From assembly GCF_006438725.1 (NCBI RefSeq), contig NZ_RCZD01000002.1, forward strand, positions 63,294-127,293: DNA of 64,000 nt, in the 5' to 3' direction. The notes under the pieces are model-generated. The model searched no databases, was not told the origin of the DNA, and saw only the letters and a program-made list of their open reading frames with translations. Within the stretch, counting starts at the first letter, position 1. Each line of letters begins with the position of its first letter. This document shows positions 20,212-29,140 of this stretch, piece by piece. Origin of the DNA: Ewingella americana. GTDB lineage: Bacteria; Pseudomonadota; Gammaproteobacteria; Enterobacterales; Enterobacteriaceae. Made by a program: the position numbers and the translations under genes.

Positions 20212-21033
20212 ATGACTTATCGCGTTATCGCACTCGACCTCGACGGCACCTTGCTTGACCGTCAAAAACGGATCTTGCCTGAATCGCTGGCCGCGCTGGC
20301 CGAAGCCCGCACTCAGGGCATTAAGGTCATTGTAGTGACCGGTCGCCACCATGTGGCTATCCATCCGTTTTATCAGGCGTTGCAGCTCGACACCCCGGCA
20401 ATCTGCTGTAATGGCACTTATTTGTATGACTACCAGGCGCGTAAAGTGATCACGTCAGACCCGATGGACAAAATACAGGCCAAAAAAGTGGTCGATTTGC
20501 TGGAGTTTCACGGTATTCATGGGCTGCTGTATGTCGATGATGCGATGCTGTATCAGCAAGCCAGCGGCCACGTCAGCCGTTCGATCGCCTGGGGCGACAC
20601 GCTGCCGGAAGGACAGCGTCCGAACATCGTGCAGGTCAACAGCCTGCGTGACGCCGCCGACGAAGCGCACTCGATTTGGAAATTCGCGACCTCGCATCAG
20701 GATCTTGATGCACTGCATACCTTTGCGACACAGGTGGAAAACGAGTTGGGTCTCTCCTGCGAATGGTCATGGCACGATCAGGTGGACGTCGCAAAAGGCG
20801 GCAACAGCAAAGGCCGCCGTCTGCAGGAGTGGGTAGAATCTCAGGGCATGAGCATGCAGGATGTGGTCGCCTTCGGCGATAACTTCAATGATCTCAGTAT
20901 GCTGGAGAATGTCGGTTTGGGCGTGGCGATGGGCAATGCCGCAGAGGCTATCAAAGAGCGCGCTGCGCTGGTGATCGCCGATCACGAACAACCGGGGATC
21001 GCTGAAGTGATCCGCACGCGCGTGTTGGCGTAA
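20212..21033 (+). CDS. ybhA: Pyridoxal phosphatase YbhA (HAD family)
   Basis: The 273-residue protein is a Cof-type HAD phosphatase. Motif I is LDLDGTLLD with the nucleophile Asp9 and acid/base Asp11; motif II is VVTGR; motif III is KGGNSKG; motif IV is GDNFNDLSMLENVG. E. coli YbhA dephosphorylates pyridoxal 5'-phosphate and some sugar bisphosphates. Location between pgl and modC matches E. coli. Confidence 0.93.
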   Translation: MTYRVIALDLDGTLLDRQKRILPESLAALAEARTQGIKVIVVTGRHHVAIHPFYQALQLDTPAICCNGTYLYDYQARKVITSDPMDKIQAKKVVDLLEFHGIHGLLYVDDAMLYQQASGHVSRSIAWGDTLPEGQRPNIVQVNSLRDAADEAHSIWKFATSHQDLDALHTFATQVENELGLSCEWSWHDQVDVAKGGNSKGRRLQEWVESQGMSMQDVVAFGDNFNDLSMLENVGLGVAMGNAAEAIKERAALVIADHEQPGIAEVIRTRVLA

Positions 21034-21053
21034 ATATTTAAGCTTTCAAATCA

Positions 21054-21077
21054 CAGGGCACGCGCTGACGTGCCCTG
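21054..21077. terminator. Hairpin between convergent ybhA and modC
   Basis: A perfect 9-bp stem, CAGGGCACG (21054-21062) with CGTGCCCTG (21069-21077), has a 6-nt loop. No T-run follows in either direction, so it is a terminator-like or 3'-end stabilising structure. Confidence 0.6.
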
Positions 21078-21098
21078 CACTTCGCAGCAAAAAACCTT

Positions 21099-22160
21099 TT
21101 AGCGACTCAACGACACGCTCTTAATTTGCGCATACAGCCACTGGCCGGGGCGGATCATCAGTTCATCGCGCGCCCAGGGCGTAATGCGTGCCCAGAGAAT
21201 ATGGTCAGCCATCGCCAGTTTGACTTCTACCTGCGGGCCAATATCCAGACACTCCAATACTTTGGCAGGCAGAACATTGCGGATACTGCTGTTGTTAGCC
21301 GTCGGTTGCAGCACCAGAGAGACGTCTGCCGCGTTGACCCGTACACGCATCAACGTGCCTACCGGCGCATCAACTTTGCCAATCCACAGGCGCTGATCGC
21401 CAATCGACAGTGCGGTCATTTCGTAGCGCGGATGATGTTCCAGTACACTGACATTCAGCACACTGCTCTGCTCCTCACGCGGTAACCACGGGCGCATAAT
21501 GTTACTGGCCCAGACGGTTTCCAGATCCCCCATGGCCAGCACTTTTCCGTTATCCAGCACCAGTACTTTTTCAGCCAGCCGCAGAATTTCATCCAGGCTA
21601 TGCGTCACGTAGAGGATAGGAATGCTGACCTCTTTCGCCAGCTTTTCAAGATAAGGCATCAGTTCACGTTTGCGCGGGATATCCAACGCGGCCAGCGGTT
21701 CATCCATCAACAGGATTTCCGGCGCGGTCAGCAGCGCACGGCCAATTGCCACCCGCTGTTTTTCGCCACCGGATAGCGTTAACGGAAAACGGTCGAGCAA
21801 GGCTCCAATGCCCAACAAACGGACAATGCTGTCGAACTGCCCGCGCATCGACGATGCCATCCCGTATTGCAAATTGCCTTTCACGCGGTAGTGCGGGAAC
21901 AAACGCGCATCCTGAAAAACATAACCAATGCGGCGCTTTTCAGGCGGCAGAAAAATGTTGTTCTGAGTGTCCGACAAGAGGCGTCCATTAAGCACAATGC
22001 GACCGGAATCCGGTTTTGTCAGCCCGCCGATCGCGTTGATAAGCGATGTTTTCCCTGCGCCGGACAAACCAAAAATCGCGGTGATGCCCTGCCCCGGCAA
22101 GGTCTGCGCCACCTGTAAATCCAAATCGCCCAGTTGCTGACTGAAATCCAGTTCAAGCAT
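21099..22160 (-). CDS. modC: Molybdate ABC transporter ATP-binding protein
   Basis: ModC drives molybdate import through ModB. The 353-residue protein has Walker [10 protein letters not shown] (about 33-41), signature [16 protein letters not shown] and Walker [13 protein letters not shown]. The C-terminal third is a Mop-type molybdate-binding domain ([20 protein letters not shown] and [13 protein letters not shown]). The start is 1 nt after modB's stop, giving tight coupling. Confidence 0.96.
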   Translation of the reverse strand: MLELDFSQQLGDLDLQVAQTLPGQGITAIFGLSGAGKTSLINAIGGLTKPDSGRIVLNGRLLSDTQNNIFLPPEKRRIGYVFQDARLFPHYRVKGNLQYGMASSMRGQFDSIVRLLGIGALLDRFPLTLSGGEKQRVAIGRALLTAPEILLMDEPLAALDIPRKRELMPYLEKLAKEVSIPILYVTHSLDEILRLAEKVLVLDNGKVLAMGDLETVWASNIMRPWLPREEQSSVLNVSVLEHHPRYEMTALSIGDQRLWIGKVDAPVGTLMRVRVNAADVSLVLQPTANNSSIRNVLPAKVLECLDIGPQVEVKLAMADHILWARITPWARDELMIRPGQWLYAQIKSVSLSR

Positions 22161-22161
22161 T

Positions 22162-22851
22162 TCAGCCTCCCAGCCGCGTGCGGCTGCGTTTTGCCAGCCA
22201 GTCAGATATCAATAACGCCGCCAGCGACAACAGGATCGCCAGCAAACAGAGCCTCGCCGCCGCGCTTTCAGCGCCAGGGGTTTCAATCAGGGTATACATC
22301 GCCAGCGGAATGGTGCGGGTTTCGCCGGGGATATTCGACACGAAGGTGATGGTTGCGCCAAACTCACCGAGCGAACGCGCAAATGCCAGCACCACACCAA
22401 CAATCACGCCGGGAACCGATAACGGTAACGTGATAGTAAAAAACACCCGCCACGGCGACGCACCCAGCGTGCGGGCGGCGAGTTCAAGTTTGGGGTCCAC
22501 GGCTTCCAGCGATTGCCGAATGGCCCTCACCATCAGCGGAAAGGCCACCACCGCCGAGGCCAGCACCGCGCCGTGCCAGCTGAAACTGAAGCTAAAGCCA
22601 AACCAGTCATAGAGCCACTGACCGATCACGCCCCGCCGCCCCATCACCACCAGCAGCAAATAGCCAATCACTACCGGCGGTAACACCAGCGGTAAGTGAA
22701 TAATACTGTCGAGCAGGGATTTACCGGGAAAGCGGCAACGTACCAGGATCCATGCCATCAGGATACCAAGTGGCAAACTGCATACTACGGCCAGGCTCGA
22801 TACTTTCAGACTGAGAAATACCGCCTGCCACTCATATTCACTCAACATCAT
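22162..22851 (-). CDS. modB: Molybdate ABC transporter permease
   Basis: The 229-residue inner-membrane permease has about five membrane helices. The EAA-loop region reads [20 protein letters not shown], followed by [21 protein letters not shown], as in ModB/CysT-type permeases. The N terminus ([20 protein letters not shown]) matches E. coli ModB. Two ATG codons in tandem (22851 and 22848) are possible starts. Unlike in E. coli, 285 bp separate it from modA; that gap holds a 45-codon ORF and a hairpin. Confidence 0.95.
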   Translation of the reverse strand: MMLSEYEWQAVFLSLKVSSLAVVCSLPLGILMAWILVRCRFPGKSLLDSIIHLPLVLPPVVIGYLLLVVMGRRGVIGQWLYDWFGFSFSFSWHGAVLASAVVAFPLMVRAIRQSLEAVDPKLELAARTLGASPWRVFFTITLPLSVPGVIVGVVLAFARSLGEFGATITFVSNIPGETRTIPLAMYTLIETPGAESAAARLCLLAILLSLAALLISDWLAKRSRTRLGG

Positions 22852-22871
22852 GTTGGTTCGTTAATCCTGAA

Positions 22872-23009
22872 TTAATGTGACACCAGAGATAAAATATCGG
22901 CAGAAACGTCAAAGCCTTTAATCAGCACCCCGCTGCCGATGACAATATGACTTAAAACCCACGGAGAAAAGCGCGGTTTGGGGTTCAGGGCATTCAGCAT
23001 CATGGGCAT
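22872..23009 (-). CDS. Candidate 45-residue small protein between modA and modB
   Basis: This is a complete ORF that starts ATG and ends TAA 20 nt before modB. It lies in the same direction as the mod genes. The product begins MPMMLNALNPKPRFSPWV and continues with a hydrophobic stretch (LSHIVIGSGVLIKGF) that could form one short membrane-associated helix. Alternative starts are at 23003 and 23000. The upstream signal (GTGGAT) is weak. I do not recognise the family. It could be a real small protein of the mod operon or a chance ORF; amino-acid composition is protein-like. Confidence 0.4.
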   Translation of the reverse strand: MPMMLNALNPKPRFSPWVLSHIVIGSGVLIKGFDVSADILSLVSH

Positions 23010-23087
23010 CCACGGTGGCAGGAACGTTCAGAATTCTATTATGCCATAGCATGATGGAACAAATAGGGGGGAGCGTGGGTGACCGCT

Positions 23088-23113
23088 AACGTCACCCCAC
23101 AGGGGATGACGTT
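23088..23113 (-). other. Hairpin between modA and modB
   Basis: CCCC (23095-23098) pairs with GGGG (23102-23105). Beyond one bulged A, AACGTCA pairs with TGACGTT. No T-run follows on the minus strand, so it may partly attenuate or protect the modA mRNA 3' end and make binding protein more abundant than permease. It starts 24 nt after the modA stop. Confidence 0.6.
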
Positions 23114-23136
23114 AAGGTGATAACAAAACCGCGTGT

Positions 23137-23904
23137 TTAGCCGCGCGGTGTGAAACCATAATGTTTGAAAATCGCCCCGGCTGCGGGGGTTTTCAGGTAG
23201 GCATAAAACGCAGTAACGTCAGGATGTTCATGACCTTTGACAATCGCCATCGGATATTCAACCGGCTTGTGGCTTGCTGCCGGGAAAATGCCGACCACTT
23301 TCACTTTTTGGCTGGCAAGGGCGTCAGAACCGTAAACAATACCCAGCGGGGCCTCTTCGCGTTCAACCAGCGCCATTGCGGCACGGACATCGCTGGCGCG
23401 GGCCAGTTTAGGTTCGAGCGTGGTCCACGCACCGAGTTTTTGCAGGGCTTCTTTGGCATAAATACCGGCCGGAACGTGATCAGGATCGCCCACCGCTAAG
23501 CGGCTGTCACCCAGCAGTTTGGTCCATTCGGTTTTGTCGGAAATATCAACTTTATCGATCTTACCGGCTTTTGCTGCGATCAATACCAGTTCGTTGCCGA
23601 GCAAAGTATAACGGGTGTTATCCACAATTTGCTGCTTGCCAATGGCGTAGTCCATCCACTGCTGATCGGCGGAAATAAACAGATCGGCTGGCGCGCCCTG
23701 CTCAATCTGACGTGCCAGCGTTGATGAGGAGGCGAAGGAAGAGACGACCTGCACGCCCTTCTCTTTCTGATACTGCGTAGCAATATCCTGCATGGCATTG
23801 GTCAGTGACGCTGCCGCAAAAACAGTGATTTTGTCCGCAGCCTGCGCCTGAACGGTGAACCCGGCGACCAGCACAGTGGCGGTCAGCATTTTACCCCATG
23901 ACAT
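23137..23904 (-). CDS. modA: Periplasmic molybdate-binding protein
   Basis: ModA captures molybdate/tungstate for ModBC. The 255-residue precursor has a signal peptide ending VQAQAA. The mature protein shows ITVFAAASLTNAMQDIA, SFASSSTLARQIEQGAPADLF and VEREEAPLGIVYGSDAL, the ligand-binding loops of ModA. AAGGA precedes the ATG at 23904. A ModE box is centred about 45 bp upstream. Confidence 0.96.
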   Translation of the reverse strand: MSWGKMLTATVLVAGFTVQAQAADKITVFAAASLTNAMQDIATQYQKEKGVQVVSSFASSSTLARQIEQGAPADLFISADQQWMDYAIGKQQIVDNTRYTLLGNELVLIAAKAGKIDKVDISDKTEWTKLLGDSRLAVGDPDHVPAGIYAKEALQKLGAWTTLEPKLARASDVRAAMALVEREEAPLGIVYGSDALASQKVKVVGIFPAASHKPVEYPMAIVKGHEHPDVTAFYAYLKTPAAGAIFKHYGFTPRG

Positions 23905-23937
23905 ATTTACGTTCCTTTTCCCGTGAATGTAACACTT

Positions 23938-23961
23938 CGTTATATAGCCGTTAATATAACG
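23938..23961. promoter_or_regulatory. ModE operator of the mod operon
   Basis: The arms CGTTATATA and TATAACG of an imperfect palindrome span 24 bp, with GCC near the centre. This layout matches the E. coli modA operator (CGTTATAT ... ACATAACG) closely. ModE with bound molybdate represses modABC here; modE is encoded 0.5 kb away. Confidence 0.85.
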
Positions 23962-24022
23962 TGGAATCAGGGGTTGTCATCAGATTTATAGACGGGAATG
24001 TCAGAGGGTTGATCTAAACCAT

Positions 24023-24048
24023 AAAAAAACCCGGCACGATGGCCGGGT
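24023..24048 (-). terminator. acrZ terminator
   Basis: On the minus strand ACCCGGC (24042-24048) pairs with GCCGGGT (24029-24035), followed by seven T residues. It separates acrZ from modABC. Confidence 0.88.
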
Positions 24049-24067
24049 ATTTGGATTCTGCTGCGTT

Positions 24068-24226
24068 TCAGCGCTGTTGCGGCTGTTCGCGTTTTTCTTT
24101 GGAGTGCCCAACGTTAGAAATAACGTTAAAGACGGAGCCCATAGCCCAAATCATACCAAGGATCACAGCGATAAATAACGGAACCATGATCACGGCAAAG
24201 AGCAAACTTTCTAAAAGTTCTAACAT
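24068..24226 (-). CDS. acrZ: AcrAB-TolC efflux pump accessory small protein
   Basis: This 52-residue single-span membrane protein reads [20 protein letters not shown] at the N terminus, then [18 protein letters not shown] and a charged tail. It matches E. coli AcrZ (YbhT) in sequence, length and position between modE and modA. AcrZ binds AcrB and widens the substrate range of the pump. GAGG lies 6 nt before the ATG. Confidence 0.93.
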   Translation of the reverse strand: MLELLESLLFAVIMVPLFIAVILGMIWAMGSVFNVISNVGHSKEKREQPQQR

Positions 24227-24417
24227 GATAGCCTCACTTAACTGGCTGGCACACGCCTGAGCGGCGGTGATAAAACATACCTGTTAACGATAATAGCAGC
24301 CCCGGGGCCAGAATACTTTAGCTTTTAACCAACTCGGACCTGCAAAGTGTCTCAGGCGGTTTAAGTCACTTCGCGGATCGGCGACAATGTCGGTATCGCC
24401 TTTTAAGGAAGCCCATC

Positions 24418-25200
24418 ATGCAAGCTGAAATCCTGTTAACGCTGAAACTACAGCAAAAACTTTTTGCCGATCCGCGCCGTATTGAATTACTCAAGCAGGT
24501 TAAGGTTACCGGTTCCATCAGTCAGGGCGCGAAACTGGCGGGTATCAGCTATAAAAGTGCCTGGGATGCCATTAATGAAATGAATCAACTTGCCGATCAA
24601 ACGCTTGTCGAACGCAGCACCGGCGGCAAAGGCGGCGGCGGCGCGATTCTCACGCACTACGGGGAACGGTTGATTCAGCTCTATGATCTGTTGGCGCAAA
24701 TTCAGCAAAAAGCCTTCGATGTACTAAAAGAAGATACCTTGCCACTCGACAGCCTGCTGGCGGCCATTTCCCGTTTCTCACTGCAAACCAGTGCCCGCAA
24801 TCAGTTCTTCGGCAATGTTGTTGCGCGTGACCATCAGGACGTTCAGCAGCATATTGACGTGCTGCTCAACGATGGCAAAACCCGCATTCGCGCCGCGGTA
24901 ACCCAGCAAAGTGCTAACCGTCTGGCGCTGTCGCCGGGCAAAGAAGTGCTGGTGCTGATCAAAGCGCCGTGGATCACCCTGACAACCCACCGCGCCAATC
25001 CCCACAATGCGCTGGCAGGTAAGGTGCTGAGCATTCAGCGCGCGGCTGAAAACAGCGAGGTGCTGGTCAGTCTTGAGGGTGGCGAGACATTATGCGCGAC
25101 GGTGGCTGAGGCTGAAGTTGAGCATCTGAACCTGCAAGAGGGGCAGAAGGTGTTCGCCGAATTTGATGATGACAAGGTGATCATCGCCACGCTGTGCTAG
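24418..25200 (+). CDS. modE: Molybdate-responsive transcriptional regulator
   Basis: The 260-residue protein has an N-terminal LysR-like winged helix (LLKQVKVTGSISQGAKLAGI then SYKSAWDAINEMN) and two Mop/DiMop domains from about residue 125 (ARNQFFGNVV; RANPHNALAGKVLSIQ). Dimeric ModE with molybdate represses modABC and activates molybdoenzyme genes. It is divergent from acrZ, as in E. coli. Confidence 0.95.
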   Translation: MQAEILLTLKLQQKLFADPRRIELLKQVKVTGSISQGAKLAGISYKSAWDAINEMNQLADQTLVERSTGGKGGGGAILTHYGERLIQLYDLLAQIQQKAFDVLKEDTLPLDSLLAAISRFSLQTSARNQFFGNVVARDHQDVQQHIDVLLNDGKTRIRAAVTQQSANRLALSPGKEVLVLIKAPWITLTTHRANPHNALAGKVLSIQRAAENSEVLVSLEGGETLCATVAEAEVEHLNLQEGQKVFAEFDDDKVIIATLC

Positions 25201-25325
25201 AAATGGTATTTACTATCAGTATCTTGCACAATGAGATTTAACAGTTTGCAGAATTGTCAATTGACTTCACTGACTGATGCGCTTATCCCTTAAATCATAC
25301 TATAACGACTTTATATGGATGGGAC

Positions 25326-26798
25326 ATGTCATCGTTGCATATCTCGCAAGGCGTATTTCGCCTCAGCGACACCCGCACCCTCACGCTTTCTGAATTACGG
25401 ATTAACCAGGGCGAAAGCTGGGCTTTTGTCGGTTCGAACGGCAGCGGTAAGTCGGCGCTGGCCCGCGCACTGGCGGGTGAACTGGTGACGTTGCAAGGCG
25501 AAAGCCACAGCGATTTCCACAACGCCGTACGCCTCTCTTTTGAACAACTTCAGAAACTGGTGGAAGAGGAGTGGCAGCGTAATAACACCGATATGCTGAG
25601 TGAAGGCGAGGATGATACCGGTCGCACCACCGCGGAAATGATTCAGGAGCAGGTCAAAGACCCGCAGCGCTGTGCCACGCTGGCCGCACAGTTTGGGATC
25701 ACGAAGTTGCTCGATCGCCGCTTTAAATATCTTTCCACCGGTGAAACCCGCAAAACCCTGCTCTGCCAGGTGTTGATGCAACAACCCGATCTGCTGGTGC
25801 TGGATGAACCCTTTGACGGCCTGGACGTCAATGCCCGCGCACAGCTGGCGGAACTGCTGGCCGGGCTGGCACAACAGGGGCAAACGGTGGTGCTGGTCCT
25901 CAACCGTTTCGATGATATTCCCCCGTTTGTTCAGCACGTCGGCGTTCTGGCTGATTGTACACTGGCGACGGTCGGCCCGCGTGAAAGCGTGATGGCCGAC
26001 GCGCTGGTCGCGCAACTGGCACACAGTGAAAACCTCAAAGGCATGGCGCTGCCCGAATCAGAAGACCCGACCCAGCGCGTCCGCCCTCCTGCCGGTGGCC
26101 CGCTAATCGTGCTGCGCAACGGCGTGGTGGAATATAACGACCGCCCTATTTTGCATCATCTCAGCTGGCAGGTGGATCCCGGCCAGCACTGGCAGATTGT
26201 CGGCGAAAACGGTGCGGGGAAATCGACCTTACTCAGTTTGATCACCGGTGACCACGCTCAGGGCTACAGCAATGACCTGACGTTATTTGGCCGCCGTCGC
26301 GGCAGTGGCGAAACCATCTGGGACATCAAACGCCATATCGGTTACGTCAGCAGCAGCCTGCACCTTGATTACCGCGTGAGCTCCAGTGTGCGAAACGTCA
26401 TCACCTCGGGCTTCTTTGACTCCATCGGCATTTATCAGGCGGTGTCTGACCGGCAGAAATTCCTCACCGGTCAGTGGCTGGACTTGCTCGGTCTTGGCGG
26501 CAGCCAAGGTGAGACGCCATTCCACAGTCTGTCATGGGGCCAGCAGCGTCTGGCACTGATTGCCCGTGCGTTGGTGAAACATCCGGCGCTGCTGATTCTG
26601 GACGAACCGCTGCAGGGGCTGGATCCGATTAACCGCCAGCTGGTACGCCGCTTTGTTGACGTACTCATTGGCGAAGGGGATACCCAGCTGCTGTTTGTTT
26701 CGCACCACGCCGAGGATGCGCCCGAGTGCATCACGCACCGCTTGTCCTTTATTCCAGTTGGCGATATTTATCGCTATCAACAGGATGAATTGAAGTAA
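25326..26798 (+). CDS. modF: ABC ATPase ModF (duplicated ATP-binding cassettes)
   Basis: The 490-residue soluble ABC-F-like protein has two nucleotide-binding domains: Walker A GSNGSGKSA (about 37-45) with YLSTGETRKTLLCQVL, and GENGAGKSTLLSLITG (about 297) with SLSWGQQRLALIARAL. It is the ModF/PhrA type, historically linked to photorepair and molybdate, with no membrane component. Downstream of modE by 125 bp, as in E. coli. Confidence 0.93.
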   Translation: MSSLHISQGVFRLSDTRTLTLSELRINQGESWAFVGSNGSGKSALARALAGELVTLQGESHSDFHNAVRLSFEQLQKLVEEEWQRNNTDMLSEGEDDTGRTTAEMIQEQVKDPQRCATLAAQFGITKLLDRRFKYLSTGETRKTLLCQVLMQQPDLLVLDEPFDGLDVNARAQLAELLAGLAQQGQTVVLVLNRFDDIPPFVQHVGVLADCTLATVGPRESVMADALVAQLAHSENLKGMALPESEDPTQRVRPPAGGPLIVLRNGVVEYNDRPILHHLSWQVDPGQHWQIVGENGAGKSTLLSLITGDHAQGYSNDLTLFGRRRGSGETIWDIKRHIGYVSSSLHLDYRVSSSVRNVITSGFFDSIGIYQAVSDRQKFLTGQWLDLLGLGGSQGETPFHSLSWGQQRLALIARALVKHPALLILDEPLQGLDPINRQLVRRFVDVLIGEGDTQLLFVSHHAEDAPECITHRLSFIPVGDIYRYQQDELK

Positions 26799-26812
26799 AA
26801 ACCGTCTAATTC

Positions 26813-26843
26813 CACGGGCGAAGTCTATTACGCCCGTGTTCTT
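26813..26843 (+). terminator. modF terminator
   Basis: CACGGGCG (26813-26820) pairs with CGCCCGTG (26831-26838) across a 10-nt loop, followed by the weak tract TTCTT. Confidence 0.65.
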
Positions 26844-26849
26844 CATCCA

Positions 26850-26865
26850 GTGTAAGCGATTACAA
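26850..26865. promoter_or_regulatory. Distal GalR/GalS operator
   Basis: GTGTAAGCGATTACAA matches the GalR consensus GTGNAANCGNTTNCAC except at the last base. Its centre lies 99 bp from the second operator, a spacing suitable for DNA looping. Confidence 0.75.
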
Positions 26866-26948
26866 TTATTGCCCCCACGGCTTCTGCTCCCTCAAACAAA
26901 CTCCCCCGCCCTGACTGTCTTAACCTCTGTGAGAGTGGTAAACTGTGG

Positions 26949-26964
26949 ATGTAAACGATTCCAC
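26949..26964. promoter_or_regulatory. Proximal GalR/GalS operator
   Basis: ATGTAAACGATTCCAC differs from the E. coli external gal operator (GTGTAAACGATTCCAC) at only the first base. It lies 77 bp before galE. Both operators are upstream of galE; in E. coli the second is inside galE. Confidence 0.8.
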
Positions 26965-27002
26965 ATTATTAGGCACAGATCACCTTTTTCAGCGTTATCG
27001 CG

Positions 27003-27011
27003 TGATATTGT
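27003..27011 (+). promoter_or_regulatory. Possible extended -10 of the gal operon
   Basis: TG-A-TATTGT is an extended -10 element 30 bp upstream of the galE ATG with no good -35. It sits about 40 bp downstream of the proximal operator, as expected for a CRP- and GalR-controlled promoter. Tentative. Confidence 0.35.
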
Positions 27012-27040
27012 TGTCGCAACATTACTCTCGAGGAGCATTT

Positions 27041-28057
27041 ATGTACGTTTTAGTCACTGGTGGTAGCGGTTACATTGGCAGCCATACCTGCGTGCAACTG
27101 ATTGATGCCGGCTATACGCCCATCATTGTAGATAATCTTCATAACAGTAAAGCCAGCGTGCTCGAACGAATCACTATGCTGACCGGCAAAACGCCGCTGT
27201 TTTATGAGGGTGATATCCGCGACCGCGCCATCCTCGACCAGATTTTCAGTGAACACAAAATCCATTCAGTGATCCACTTCGCGGGCTGGAAAGCCGTGGG
27301 TGAGTCCGTCGCTAAGCCGCTGGAATACTACGATAACAACGTCACCGGGACTCTGGTACTGGTTGAAGCCATGCGTGAGGCTGGCGTGAAAAACCTGATT
27401 TTCAGCTCTTCCGCAACGGTCTATGGCGATCAGCCGAAAACCCCTTACGTCGAAGACTTCCCGACCGGCAATCCTTCCAGCCCTTATGGGCGCAGCAAGC
27501 TAATGGTCGAACAAATTCTCGAAGACGTGCAGCGTGCCGAACCAGAGTGGAGCATGACGCTGCTGCGTTATTTCAACCCGGTCGGTGCCCATCCGTCTGG
27601 CCTGATGGGTGAAGATCCACAGGGCGTCCCCAATAACCTGATGCCATTTATCGCGCAGGTTGCTGTGGGCCGCCGTGAGTCGGTGTCTATTTTCGGCAAC
27701 GACTACCCGACGCCCGATGGCACTGGCGTGCGTGACTATATTCACGTGGTAGATCTGGCTGACGGCCATATCGCGGCGATGAAACACCTGAGCGACAAAG
27801 CCGGTGTGCACATTTACAACCTTGGCGCAGGTTTCGGCCACAGCGTGCTGGATGTGGTGAACGCCTTCAGTAAAGCCTGTGGCAAACCGGTGAAATACCA
27901 TTTCGCCCCGCGCCGCGACGGCGATTTACCAGCCTACTGGGCAGATCCGACCAAGGCCGCCAATGAACTGAACTGGCGTGTCAGCCGCTCGCTGGAAGAT
28001 ATGGCTAACGACACCTGGCTGTGGCAGTCGAAAAATCCACAGGGCTACCCGGACTAA
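27041..28057 (+). CDS. galE: UDP-glucose 4-epimerase
   Basis: GalE interconverts UDP-galactose and UDP-glucose, closing the Leloir pathway and supplying UDP-galactose for surface glycans. The 338-residue length equals E. coli GalE. The NAD-binding motif GGSGYIGSHTC is at residues 7-17, and the catalytic YxxxK is in SPYGRSKLMVEQ (near 149-153). GAGGAG precedes the ATG at 27041; longer in-frame starts would extend into the operator region. Confidence 0.97.
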   Translation: MYVLVTGGSGYIGSHTCVQLIDAGYTPIIVDNLHNSKASVLERITMLTGKTPLFYEGDIRDRAILDQIFSEHKIHSVIHFAGWKAVGESVAKPLEYYDNNVTGTLVLVEAMREAGVKNLIFSSSATVYGDQPKTPYVEDFPTGNPSSPYGRSKLMVEQILEDVQRAEPEWSMTLLRYFNPVGAHPSGLMGEDPQGVPNNLMPFIAQVAVGRRESVSIFGNDYPTPDGTGVRDYIHVVDLADGHIAAMKHLSDKAGVHIYNLGAGFGHSVLDVVNAFSKACGKPVKYHFAPRRDGDLPAYWADPTKAANELNWRVSRSLEDMANDTWLWQSKNPQGYPD

Positions 28058-28090
28058 CCGCCGGATAACACCCCGAATAAAGGAAGAAGT

Positions 28091-29140
28091 ATGTCAGAAT
28101 TCAACCCAGTCGATCACCCGCATCGACGCTATAACCCGTTGACTGATCAGTGGATCCTGGTCAGCCCGCACCGTGCCAAACGCCCGTGGCAGGGTCAGCA
28201 GGAAACGCCGTCGCAGGAAGTTCTGCCGCAGCATGACCCCGACTGTTTTCTTTGTCCGGGTAACACCCGCGTCACCGGCGATGTGAACCCTGATTACACG
28301 GGCACTCACGTTTTCACCAATGATTTTGCCGCACTGATGCCGGATACGCCGTTTGCGCCGGAAAATGACGACCCGCTGATGCGCATTCAGAGCGCACGCG
28401 GCACCAGCCGGGTGATCTGCTTCTCGCCGGATCACAGCAAAACGCTGCCGCAACTCTCCGTCGCTGCGCTGGAAGAGGTGGTGAAAACCTGGCAGGAACA
28501 GAGCGCGGATTTAGGCAAAACCTATCCGTGGGTGCAGGTATTTGAGAATAAAGGCGCGGCGATGGGCTGCTCGAACCCGCATCCGCATGGCCAGATTTGG
28601 GCCAACAGCTTTCTGCCAAACGAAGCCGAGCGCGAAGACCGTCTGCAACGCACCTATCTGGAGCAGCAAGGCTCACCGATGCTGGTCGATTACGCACAGC
28701 GTGAACTGGCCGACGGCAGCCGCACCGTGGTGGAAACTGAACACTGGCTGGCCGTGGTCCCGTACTGGGCAGCGTGGCCGTTCGAAACCCTGCTGTTGCC
28801 GAAAGTCCATATTCAGCGCATCACCGATCTCAGCGACGCACAGCGCAGTGATTTAGCCCTGGCGCTGAAAAAACTGACCAGCCGTTACGACAATCTTTTC
28901 CAGTGCTCTTTCCCCTATTCGATGGGCTGGCACGGCGCGCCTTATACCGAAGGCGACCACAGCCACTGGCAGTTGCACGCACATTTTTATCCGCCGCTGT
29001 TACGTTCGGCGTCGGTACGTAAATTCATGGTCGGCTACGAAATGCTGGCCGAAACCCAACGCGATTTGACCGCGGAACAAGCGGCAGAACGTCTGCGTGC
29101 GGTGAGTGATATCCATTATCGTGAGGCCGGAGTGAAATGA
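28091..29140 (+). CDS. galT: Galactose-1-phosphate uridylyltransferase
   Basis: GalT exchanges UMP between UDP-glucose and galactose 1-phosphate. The 349-residue HIT-superfamily protein has the nucleophile motif [11 protein letters not shown], and the second zinc/structural region is in [13 protein letters not shown]. Its stop overlaps the galK start (ATGATGA), indicating coupling. Confidence 0.97.
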   Translation: MSEFNPVDHPHRRYNPLTDQWILVSPHRAKRPWQGQQETPSQEVLPQHDPDCFLCPGNTRVTGDVNPDYTGTHVFTNDFAALMPDTPFAPENDDPLMRIQSARGTSRVICFSPDHSKTLPQLSVAALEEVVKTWQEQSADLGKTYPWVQVFENKGAAMGCSNPHPHGQIWANSFLPNEAEREDRLQRTYLEQQGSPMLVDYAQRELADGSRTVVETEHWLAVVPYWAAWPFETLLLPKVHIQRITDLSDAQRSDLALALKKLTSRYDNLFQCSFPYSMGWHGAPYTEGDHSHWQLHAHFYPPLLRSASVRKFMVGYEMLAETQRDLTAEQAAERLRAVSDIHYREAGVK

